Below, one piece after another: positions 9,421 to 16,798 of a DNA stretch of 64,000 nucleotides. How positions within the stretch are numbered: the stretch's first letter is position 1; each line of letters opens with the position of its first letter. The DNA comes from CAYFUR01 sp964346275 (GTDB lineage Bacteria; Sumerlaeota; Sumerlaeia; SLMS01): positions 1 through 64,000 of the forward strand of contig CAYFUR010000002.1 in assembly GCA_964346275.1 (NCBI GenBank), in the 5' to 3' direction. The notes below the pieces were generated by a model. The model saw only the letters and a program-made list of their open reading frames with translations. It ran no database searches and was not told where the DNA came from. The translations under genes were made by a program, and so were the position numbers.

Positions 9421-11207
9421 CCGACCATGAGGCATTTCAAGACGCCAGAACCCGGCCTCTCGAGAATTCATCCTCCTCTTCACTTCCCCAGGAAATCGGC
9501 GGTTACGAAATCGCCGGTATCCTGGGCGAGGGCGGAATGGGGATCGTCCTTCGCGGTTATGATCGCGAGTTGCGCCGCCATGTTGCCATCAAAGTCGTGC
9601 GCCAGGAGTTGACGAGCCAGGAAAGCTTCATCGAGCGGTTTCTTCGCGAAGCGCGGCTCTCCGCGGCGCTCAACCACCCGAACATCGTCCACACCTATCG
9701 CGTCGGCCGGCACAACGGCGCCCCTTATCTTGTTTTTGAATATGTCGACGGAAAAACTCTTCGGGATTTGCTGCGGTCAACGCCTCCTCTCAAGACTTCC
9801 GAAATCCTCCGCCTTGTACGCCAATGCTGCGACGGGCTCGAAACCGCCGCGCGCCTTGGCATTGTTCACCGCGACATCAAGCCGGCCAACATCATGGTGC
9901 GGAAGGATGGCATCGTGAAGCTGATGGATTTTGGCCTTTCCAAGGAGGTCGACGCCCAGACGATGACCCTGGGGTCGGCAATCATGGGCACCCCCGACTA
10001 TATGTCGCCGGAACAGGCCGCTGGCAAACCGGTTGATTTCCGAACCGATGTCTATTCGCTGGGGATTACGATCTTTCAATGTGTCACCGGGTATCTTCCC
10101 TACAAATCCTCTTCGATTGTCGAAACGATCCGAATGCACGCGGAGGAACCGCTGCCGATGGATTCCCGCCTGCGTTCCCTTGCCGGCGGCCGGCTCCAGG
10201 AATTGATCCAATGGATGACCGCGAAAAATGCGATCGGCCGGCCGGAGTCCTACGAAGATGTCCGCCGCGCGTTGGATGAAATGGCACCGCTCGTCTCCGA
10301 CGAGGATGAGACACCCACGACGAAGATTCTCTCGTCGGCGGAAGATCGCCAGGCCATGGCCAAGGCCTTTGTACCACCGATCCCAGCTCAAGCGCCGGGC
10401 GCAAAAAGAACCTCAAGCTCTTCCCGGGTCCGTGCGAAAAAGAAAACCCTTTCCGCGGAAAAGAAACGCCGCCGACACGTCTATACGGTCTCCGCTGGCC
10501 TCTTGCTGATCGGAGGCGCCGCGGCCTGGGCCCTTTACTCTTTGCCTCTTGATGATCTTCTGCCCCGGAGAAAAACCCAGCAGGCCCAGCCCTTGCAATC
10601 GGCCGCTGTTGCCGAGCCGGAGCGCCCCCTGGTCCCCGTTTCCGAACGGAATACCGAGGAAGGACCGGTGTCCTTTACAACGTCGCGAGGCAACGTGGCC
10701 ACGGCGCGGGATGTCCTGGAAAACCTCGGCAGCTATGGATCCAATCTTTACCTGGCACCCGGGCTCCGGGCAGATGACATTCCGGTGGCGGCGGCCTTTT
10801 CGGCGCGCACGCCGGAACACGTCCTGGCGGTTCTTTGCCTCGCAACGGGCTGGCAGGCCGAGGAGAAGTCGGGCCTCATCGAGGTTCGTCCCGGCAACGC
10901 CCCACCGCCCCAAGCGATCCGGGAATCCCGTGCGGAAATCAACGAATCGCGCCTTCCCTTGCTGGGGCTGAACACCATCAGCCAGCCCCTCACCGTGCGG
11001 ATGATGTGCGATAAATTCTCCCACGACCACGAGATCGACTACCTGATCGTGGGACGCGAAGTGGCACAGGCGCCGTTGCCCAGCCTTTCCATCTCTGGAT
11101 CATCGCTGGAAAATCTCATGCTCCTTGTCGACAGCCGCGTCGTTCCCATTCACTGGACCGTCATCGATCACACATTGATCCTGATTCCGCGCCAAACCGG
11201 CGAATGA
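9417..11207 (+). CDS. Transmembrane Ser/Thr protein kinase with C-terminal STN-like repeats
   Basis: The 596-residue product begins at a GTG that overlaps the TPR gene stop (GTGA). The cytoplasmic kinase domain (about residues 27-290) has the glycine loop GEGGMG, VAIKVV lysine, catalytic HRDIKPANIM, DFG and the APE-equivalent SPEQ. After a basic linker, one membrane helix lies at about 352-375. The extracytoplasmic part has two repeats (about 420-505 and 520-593) with the pattern of secretin/TonB N-terminal (STN) domains: a helix, a short strand, then a 'vaaaFSARTPEHVLAVL' type helix and a terminal strand pair ending in V/I-P. Most bacterial kinases of this class carry PASTA, TPR or WD40 sensors, so the STN assignment is notable but inferred from pattern alone. 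Confidence 0.85.
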   Translation: MTDHEAFQDARTRPLENSSSSSLPQEIGGYEIAGILGEGGMGIVLRGYDRELRRHVAIKVVRQELTSQESFIERFLREARLSAALNHPNIVHTYRVGRHNGAPYLVFEYVDGKTLRDLLRSTPPLKTSEILRLVRQCCDGLETAARLGIVHRDIKPANIMVRKDGIVKLMDFGLSKEVDAQTMTLGSAIMGTPDYMSPEQAAGKPVDFRTDVYSLGITIFQCVTGYLPYKSSSIVETIRMHAEEPLPMDSRLRSLAGGRLQELIQWMTAKNAIGRPESYEDVRRALDEMAPLVSDEDETPTTKILSSAEDRQAMAKAFVPPIPAQAPGAKRTSSSSRVRAKKKTLSAEKKRRRHVYTVSAGLLLIGGAAAWALYSLPLDDLLPRRKTQQAQPLQSAAVAEPERPLVPVSERNTEEGPVSFTTSRGNVATARDVLENLGSYGSNLYLAPGLRADDIPVAAAFSARTPEHVLAVLCLATGWQAEEKSGLIEVRPGNAPPPQAIRESRAEINESRLPLLGLNTISQPLTVRMMCDKFSHDHEIDYLIVGREVAQAPLPSLSISGSSLENLMLLVDSRVVPIHWTVIDHTLILIPRQTGE

Positions 11208-11285
11208 TCCTTGCTACTGGGAGTGACAGAGCGTCAAACAAGGCCGCTCTGGACCAAGCCAATCTGATTTTTTCGCGAAGAGCCT

Positions 11286-13196
11286 TTGACTGAACGACCC
11301 GACAAAGAAAAAAGCCGGCGTGAAAAGCGCCGCGAGCGCTGGCAGACGTTTAAACGCACCTTGCCTGATGCCATCGAACTGGCACGCCCCCACGCGCGCC
11401 TTTGGATTCTGGGCCTGGTGCTGCTTCTCATCGCCCGCACGGCCGGACTGGTTCTGCCCGGCATGCCGAAATTCCTTATGGATGATGTCCTGCCCAATCA
11501 GGATTATCAGAAGCTTTATCTTCTGATCGGTGCCGTGCTGGGCGCCACGACGCTCCAGGGTTTCGCGAATTTCGCCCTGACGCAAACGATCAGCAAAGCG
11601 GGGCAGCGCTTGATTGCCGACCTGCGCATCAAAATCCACCGCCACGTCTCGCGCCTCGGCCTGCGCTATTTCGACAACCACAAAACCGGCGAAATCGTCA
11701 GCCGTGTCATGAATGACGTCGAAGGGGTCCGAAATCTCGTGGGCACGGGAATGGTCGAGTTTCTAGGTGGCATCATCACGGCCGTTTTCGCCTCGGTGAT
11801 TCTTTTCGTGCTGAACTGGCAACTGAGCCTGGCGATCCTGGCTTTCTTCGGCATCTTTTTCGTCGTTCTCATCAAAGCGTTTTCGATTCTCGGGCCTATC
11901 TTTAAGAAACGCCAGGAAGTGACTGCCGACGTGAGCGGACGCCTGACGGAAAGCATCGGCGGGATCCGCGTCGTCAAAGCCTATAACACGGAAGACGTGG
12001 AACGAAAAACGTTCGCCGAGGGCGTCTATACGCTGCTCCACCATCTTTTTCGCACGATCAACGCAATCAGCGTAGTCGCCCTGACCTCGTCTGTCCTCCT
12101 CGGCGTGCTCGGAGCCGCGGTTTTGTATATCGGCGGCCAGCAACTTATGACCGGCGAGATGACGCAGGGCGAGTTCATCAGCTACCTGCTCTATCTGGGC
12201 TTCCTCATCGCGCCGCTCAGTTCCGTTCTCATGATCGGCACCCAACTCAGCGAAGCCTTCGCGGGCATCGAGCGCATGAAGGAAGTGCTCGACCAAAAGC
12301 CGGAAGATGAAGACGAAACGGAAAAACAACCCGTTCCTCCCATCGAAGGCCGGGTCCAATTCGAGAATGTCGAATTCGCCTACGAAGAAGGCAAGCCGGT
12401 GCTGCAGGATGTCTCGTTCACTGCGGAATCCAACAGCGTCACGGCACTTGTCGGCCCTTCCGGGAGCGGCAAATCCACGCTCATCGGCCTCGTCGCCTCA
12501 TTCTACCAGCCGCAAAAAGGCCGTGTTCTCGTGGACGATATCGACCTGATCCAGGCCCGGCTCCACGACTACCGGAGCCAGCTTGGCGTGGTACTCCAGG
12601 AGAACTTCCTTTTCGGCGGAACAATACGCGAGAATCTGCGCTATGCGCGGGCCGGCGCCACGGACGAGCAGCTCCACGCGGCGGCCCGCATCGCCCATTG
12701 CACGGAATTCATCGACCGGTTTCCCGATGGCCTGGATACGCTCATCGGAGAACGAGGCATTAAGCTTTCCGGCGGCCAGCGCCAGCGCCTCGCCATTGCC
12801 CGGGCATTGCTCGCCAATCCGAAGATCCTCATTCTCGACGAAGCCACCAGCGCCCTCGATTCCGAATCCGAAGCGTATATCCAGGAAGGCCTCTCCCACC
12901 TGATGGAAGGGCGCACGACGTTCGTGATCGCCCATCGCCTTTCAACAATTCGCCATGCCACTCAGATCCTCGTGCTCGACGAAGGGCGCGTGATCGAACA
13001 CGGAACCCACGAGGAATTGCTGGGCCGGCGGGGGAAATACTTTGAAATGTATACACGCCAGCACCACGCCGGAGACGACGTGTTTCTGGCGCCAGGCGAA
13101 ACGGAGAACGGGGAGGGACAAGAAGAGACTGAGGAAACGAAGGACCAGCGCCGTGAGCGATTCGCCAGGTTTTCCCGCCTCATCTCCGGTGAATAA
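11286..13196 (+). CDS. ABC exporter with fused membrane and ATPase domains, MsbA-like
   Basis: The 636-residue half-transporter has six predicted helices in the first 320 residues (ABC type I exporter fold) and an ATPase with Walker A GPSGSGKST (about 390), Q-loop VVLQENF, signature LSGGQRQRLAIARAL (about 494), Walker B ILILDEATSALD and the H-loop AHRLST. This class exports lipid A, lipids, peptides or drugs; MsbA-like lipid flipping is the commonest role in diderms. No in-frame ATG lies before the membrane domain, so a TTG start is used (11286). The C-terminal 60 residues form a highly charged tail (EETEETKDQRRER) not usual for MsbA. It lies 78 bp after the kinase and may be in the same transcript. 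Confidence 0.9.
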   Translation: MTERPDKEKSRREKRRERWQTFKRTLPDAIELARPHARLWILGLVLLLIARTAGLVLPGMPKFLMDDVLPNQDYQKLYLLIGAVLGATTLQGFANFALTQTISKAGQRLIADLRIKIHRHVSRLGLRYFDNHKTGEIVSRVMNDVEGVRNLVGTGMVEFLGGIITAVFASVILFVLNWQLSLAILAFFGIFFVVLIKAFSILGPIFKKRQEVTADVSGRLTESIGGIRVVKAYNTEDVERKTFAEGVYTLLHHLFRTINAISVVALTSSVLLGVLGAAVLYIGGQQLMTGEMTQGEFISYLLYLGFLIAPLSSVLMIGTQLSEAFAGIERMKEVLDQKPEDEDETEKQPVPPIEGRVQFENVEFAYEEGKPVLQDVSFTAESNSVTALVGPSGSGKSTLIGLVASFYQPQKGRVLVDDIDLIQARLHDYRSQLGVVLQENFLFGGTIRENLRYARAGATDEQLHAAARIAHCTEFIDRFPDGLDTLIGERGIKLSGGQRQRLAIARALLANPKILILDEATSALDSESEAYIQEGLSHLMEGRTTFVIAHRLSTIRHATQILVLDEGRVIEHGTHEELLGRRGKYFEMYTRQHHAGDDVFLAPGETENGEGQEETEETKDQRRERFARFSRLISGE

Positions 13197-13209
13197 GGCC
13201 GGCATCTCT

Positions 13210-13284
13210 ATGCGGAAGTATTTGTCTTCATCTTCCTCGTCCTCATCCTCGTCATCGAATGGGAGTGTGATGAGAGAACAATGA
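13210..13284 (+). CDS. Possible 24-residue poly-serine peptide
   Basis: ATG at 13210 opens a 24-codon frame containing eleven Ser codons in a row, written with TCT, TCA, TCC and TCG rather than one repeated codon. No clear ribosome binding site precedes it, and the complementary strand reads as an equally biased Asp/Glu run, so low-complexity chance is quite possible. It lies in the short gap between the exporter and cysH. Confidence 0.15.
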   Translation: MRKYLSSSSSSSSSSSNGSVMREQ

Positions 13285-13306
13285 ACAAAGAGAGCGCGCG
13301 CCTCCC

Positions 13307-14119
13307 TCAGATATCAAAGTGCAGAATCTTTTCAGCAGTCTGGAAACTCAGCTCCACGAATTCGCTGTTATCCGTCCCGCGGGTGCGGTCCGTCGGGTTG
13401 ATATTGCAGTAAACCGCCGCGTTTTCCAGGTGGCGCCAGCGGCCCGCCCGCTCGTCCTCGCCCGGCAAAACCGGCGTGGTGCATCGGTTGCAGCTCACCG
13501 TTGGATACCCTTGGTCGTGGAGCGGGTTATAGATCACGTCGTGCTTTTGTATATACACTTCGATCTCGGAATCGGTCATATTCACCATGGGATGGACGCG
13601 GACCAGGTTCAATTCCGTGTCCGTCGCCAATACAGGTGTATTCTTTCGCCGGCCGCCGGCACTGCGATGGAGGCTGCTCAGGAGCGCCTCGTACTTGCCT
13701 TTAATCTGATTGAGCGGCGCCTTCTTGCGCAGGAAGCAGCAACGCTCCTGCCCTTCTTTCGAAAGATAGAGCGTTCCCTCCTCGGCGATCTGCCGGGCCA
13801 TGGTGCGCTCGGGATGCAGCGTAATGACGTTTAACTCGTATTCATCGCGGATTCGCTGGACGGTTTCCAGCGTTTCGGGGAAATTCACGCCCGTATCCAC
13901 AAAGATGATGTCGACATCTTTGTTCAGCCCAAGCGCATAAAGCTTGTGGCAGAGCACGCAGCCGGCTTTCTGGAAAGCGGACAACATCGCCAGCCGGCCG
14001 TCGTGAAACGTTTTCACGGCCCAGCGGATGATTTCGTCAGAGTCCAAGCCTTCCAGCTTCCGGCTTTGCTCTTCCAAAACATTTGAATCGATGCGCTTTG
14101 TGCTGTTGGCGGTCGACAT
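13307..14119 (-). CDS. cysH: APS/PAPS reductase, CysH family, iron-sulfur type
   Basis: This 270-residue enzyme reduces activated sulfate to sulfite in assimilation. The PP-loop-like N-terminus (MLSAFQKAG) and the CC...CxxC pattern (RCCFLRK and SCNRCTTPVLPGEDERAGRW) are present; that Cys set binds the [4Fe-4S] cluster of bacterial APS reductases, so APS rather than PAPS is the expected substrate. Two features differ from the usual family. The substrate loop normally GLRREQS is replaced by HRSAGGRRKN, and the C-terminal ECG[LI]H is replaced by YCNIN, although the catalytic Cys itself is retained. It lies 10 bp after sirB on the same strand, facing away from the rest of the sulfur operon. Confidence 0.92.
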   Translation of the reverse strand: MSTANSTKRIDSNVLEEQSRKLEGLDSDEIIRWAVKTFHDGRLAMLSAFQKAGCVLCHKLYALGLNKDVDIIFVDTGVNFPETLETVQRIRDEYELNVITLHPERTMARQIAEEGTLYLSKEGQERCCFLRKKAPLNQIKGKYEALLSSLHRSAGGRRKNTPVLATDTELNLVRVHPMVNMTDSEIEVYIQKHDVIYNPLHDQGYPTVSCNRCTTPVLPGEDERAGRWRHLENAAVYCNINPTDRTRGTDNSEFVELSFQTAEKILHFDI

Positions 14120-14129
14120 ATTCAGCCTT

Positions 14130-14972
14130 TCATTCGTTTTCAGTGGCCAGCCTTGCCGGCGGAGGAATTTGGGCTCCAGCAGCCCCGGCTTGCTCCTGGC
14201 TCTTTTCTTGTATAGACGTCATCACAAAACGGGCCGCCCATTCCTCGATCTCCGGATCAGGCAGGATGGCATCCGGCCGGAAGAGAATCTCCATGCCGCG
14301 AAACTCTTCCTTCACACCCGGGATCAATTTCATCTGGTACGACGAAACCGAGAGATAAAGCGGCAGCACCGCTGCGCGCCGGTGCCCCTGCTCCCGCAAC
14401 GCACGAAGAGAACGGCGGAGCGGTTCGCTTGTGTCTTCCATGAAATGTCCCGAAGGCGCCCAATGCCATTCCGAATCACGAAAGCGGCCCGACGCCGCAT
14501 GAACCTGATCCACCAGCTCTTCCCAGATGTGTCCATGCCGGGAGGCGCCATAGCCGGACACGACCACCGGGTCGCCGGGGTTCGCGCCGTAAGCGGCGAG
14601 CCGGCGTTCCGCATTCGCTCCAAGGATGTGCTCCCAGTCCTCCGGGAGGAGCACCGACCAGTTTCCCCTCTTGCCGAGAGCCTCCTCGGCCAACTCGGGA
14701 ATCTCGTCCCCTGCGTGGCCGCTCCGGGAAAGAAAAAAGGGAAAGATCGTCAACGGACTCTTCTCCGCGGCTTCTTCCTTGAGAGCATCCTCGAAAAGAG
14801 GATCTGTGATTTCCAGAAAGGAAAGCCGTGCTTCAATGCCGCCTTTGCTCAGATCGGTCAAGCGGCGGGCAAAGCCCGCAAACCATTCATTCACGGCCGC
14901 AACCCAGCGGCTGCTGCGCGAGCCATGAGCGACGACAAGGACACGTTTTTCCGGTGTTTTTTGATTTGCCAT
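14130..14972 (-). CDS. sirB: Sirohydrochlorin ferrochelatase, CbiX/SirB family
   Basis: A 280-residue CbiX-type chelatase with two chelatase modules. The N-terminal AHGSRSSRW motif carries the metal-binding His, and the second-module pattern PLYLSVSSYQMK is retained. SirB inserts iron into sirohydrochlorin to make siroheme, the cofactor of sulfite reductase. The context supports iron rather than cobalt: the gene is paired with cysH and diverges from cobA-hemD, sat-cysC and cysI. The C-terminal 25 residues are Gln/Ala/Pro-rich and probably disordered. Confidence 0.85.
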   Translation of the reverse strand: MANQKTPEKRVLVVAHGSRSSRWVAAVNEWFAGFARRLTDLSKGGIEARLSFLEITDPLFEDALKEEAAEKSPLTIFPFFLSRSGHAGDEIPELAEEALGKRGNWSVLLPEDWEHILGANAERRLAAYGANPGDPVVVSGYGASRHGHIWEELVDQVHAASGRFRDSEWHWAPSGHFMEDTSEPLRRSLRALREQGHRRAAVLPLYLSVSSYQMKLIPGVKEEFRGMEILFRPDAILPDPEIEEWAARFVMTSIQEKSQEQAGAAGAQIPPPARLATENE

Positions 14973-15059
14973 ATTTGTTTTGCACCCCGACGGCGGACAA
15001 ATTGGATCTGTTCGCCAGTGTTGCAGATGTCCTGCCCGAAACGGCCCGCCATGTCAATC

Positions 15060-15076
15060 CCGACTATTACAATCGG
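15060..15076. promoter_or_regulatory. IscR type-1-like operator between the divergent sulfur transcripts
   Basis: CCGACTATTACAATCGG matches the core of the known E. coli IscR type-1 consensus yyGACTrwwwyAGTCrr at all positions but one (AATC instead of AGTC). It lies midway in the 224-bp gap between sirB and cobA-hemD, adjacent to a TTGACA on the minus strand (15057-15052) and 17 bases before the plus-strand TTGACG. An IscR-like regulator is encoded at the end of the rightward operon, which makes local control plausible. Confidence 0.5.
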
Positions 15077-15093
15077 AATAATAAGGTTTAGCC

Positions 15094-15123
15094 TTGACGC
15101 CCCCCCCGCTTCTTCCCTATTGC
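15094..15123 (+). promoter_or_regulatory. Candidate promoter of the cobA-hemD operon
   Basis: TTGACG (15094-15099) is followed after 18 bases, including a run of eight C, by TATTGC (15118-15123). The -35 is 5/6 to consensus; the -10 is weak. It sits about 75 bases before the GTG start of the first gene and just downstream of the IscR-like palindrome, consistent with regulation from that site. Confidence 0.4.
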
Positions 15124-15196
15124 ATCACCACGTCCGAGAGCTTTCCATGCCGCGACGCATGAAAAGCCATCATCATCCGAGGAGAAAGAATCGGCC

Positions 15197-16726
15197 GTGG
15201 AAAAACTCCTCCGCCTCGCCTCTCAGAGCCGCCTTTCCCAACCCGCACCGCATGGCGCGTTGTGCGAAGGCGAAGTGTGGCTCGTTGGAGCGGGGCCCGG
15301 CCATCCAGGGCTTTTGACCGTCATGGGGCGCGAAGCGCTTCACCAGGCCGACGTTGTTGTCCACGATCGCCTGGGCTGCGAGGAGATTTTGCAGGACCTT
15401 CCCCCTTCCACCCGCACAATCGATGTCGGCAAGACCCCCGGTGGAAAAAAAGTCCCACAGGAACGGACGAACGAAATCCTCGCCGAGGAATCCCAGGCCG
15501 GGTATCGCGTCGTCCGCCTCAAGGGCGGCGATCCCTTGATCTTCGGCCGCGGCATGGAGGAGGTGCTCCATCTGCGTTCCCTGGGTATCCGCTGCCATAT
15601 TGTTCCGGGAGTCAGTTCTGTGCAAGCCGGACCGGCCGCGGCGGGGATCCCCCTCACTCATCGGAAGTTGGCACGCGGCTTCGCTGTGAGCACCGGCCGA
15701 GGCGAACATGGCATGATTCCCAAGGTCAATGATGGCGACACGCGCGTTTACCTGATGGCGATGAAAAGCATGAGCCACATCGTGGAGCAGCTTCTCGCCC
15801 AAGGGATTCCGCCCGCAACGCCCGCGGCGCTCATCAGCGATGCATCCACCTATCGGCAGCGAACACTCCGAGCGACCCTGGAAACAGTGGAAGAAGAAGC
15901 GGGCCGCGCGGGCCTTGAGGCGCCAGCCGTGCTGGTCATTGGAGAAACCGCTGCCTTCGCCGTCGAAGAAGAAAAAGAAAAAGCCATCGTTGTCACGACG
16001 ACGCGAATCCCGCCCATCCTCGGCGAGCGCCTCCCTGACAAACCCGCTCTCTGGCGGCCACTGCTGCGCATCGAGGGCCTGGAAGGGGAATCGCGGCAGA
16101 AGAGCCGCGCCCTGGTGCCCGAAGCCACCGAGGCGGATTGGATCATCTTCAATAATCGCCATTCAGTGCGCGAGTTTTTCGAATTACTGCGCGAGAGCGG
16201 CCATGACGCGCGTCACTTAACCGGCCGGCTGGCCGCAATTGGCAGCGAGGCCGCCGCGGAACTCGAGCAATTCTGCCTCGTGCCCGACCTGGTCGCTGTC
16301 GATGGGCAACGCGGCGGGCTGGCCGAGTTTCTGGCACCCTACGTTGAGGGCAGGCGCGTCGTGTTTCCCTGCGCCGAGGGGTATCAGGGCGGCCTGGCCC
16401 CGGAACTGGTTGCACGAAGCCGGGCCTCCCTCCTACTGTTCCCGGCCTATCGGCGGACGCCCCGGAAAGCGGCCTCTATCGACTGGCGGCACGCGGATGC
16501 GGTTTTTTTCGCCAGCGGAGCGGCGGTTGATCGCTTTGCCGGCGAATTCCCGGAGGCTCCCCTGGCGAGTCTCCAGGCGGTGGTGCTGGGAGAGTCCCCC
16601 CGGCGCAAAGCGGAATCCGCGGGGTTTGGCGCCATTCGAGATCTGACGGCCAACGAGCCTCAAGCTTCGCTCGAAGAGCCGGCGGTTTCCGCCCCGGGTT
16701 CAGAATCAACTTCAGAATCAGCTTAG
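15197..16726 (+). CDS. Uroporphyrinogen-III C-methyltransferase / uroporphyrinogen-III synthase fusion
   Basis: The GTG start at 15197 follows AGGAGAAAG. Residues about 20-265 are an SAM-dependent tetrapyrrole methylase (CobA/SumT) with the VGAGPGHPGLLT motif, VVHDRL and the family pattern RLKGGDPLIFGRG. Residues about 270-490 form a HemD-type synthase domain, less conserved as is normal for HemD. The 509-residue fusion makes uroporphyrinogen III and then precorrin-2, which leads to siroheme. It is the first gene of an operon with sat-cysC and cysI, so the product supplies siroheme for sulfite reductase. The oxidation step between precorrin-2 and sirohydrochlorin is not encoded in this window. 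Confidence 0.9.
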   Translation: MEKLLRLASQSRLSQPAPHGALCEGEVWLVGAGPGHPGLLTVMGREALHQADVVVHDRLGCEEILQDLPPSTRTIDVGKTPGGKKVPQERTNEILAEESQAGYRVVRLKGGDPLIFGRGMEEVLHLRSLGIRCHIVPGVSSVQAGPAAAGIPLTHRKLARGFAVSTGRGEHGMIPKVNDGDTRVYLMAMKSMSHIVEQLLAQGIPPATPAALISDASTYRQRTLRATLETVEEEAGRAGLEAPAVLVIGETAAFAVEEEKEKAIVVTTTRIPPILGERLPDKPALWRPLLRIEGLEGESRQKSRALVPEATEADWIIFNNRHSVREFFELLRESGHDARHLTGRLAAIGSEAAAELEQFCLVPDLVAVDGQRGGLAEFLAPYVEGRRVVFPCAEGYQGGLAPELVARSRASLLLFPAYRRTPRKAASIDWRHADAVFFASGAAVDRFAGEFPEAPLASLQAVVLGESPRRKAESAGFGAIRDLTANEPQASLEEPAVSAPGSESTSESA

Positions 16727-16798
16727 GACTTTTTTTCGGCCCCTCAATTGAGGCCGAGTGAAAATAAAAACCAACACAACACAGTGGAGAAAATGCAG

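Noticed and set aside
7960..9483. Long minus-strand open frame inside the TPR gene
   Set aside because: It lies fully opposite the membrane-helix and TPR half of the gene at 5479-9420. No domain pattern is visible and the plus-strand gene has strong evidence.
14028..15317. Large plus-strand open frame opposite sirB and cysH
   Set aside because: It is the reverse-complement shadow of two clearly recognisable genes (SirB and CysH) and has no family pattern of its own.
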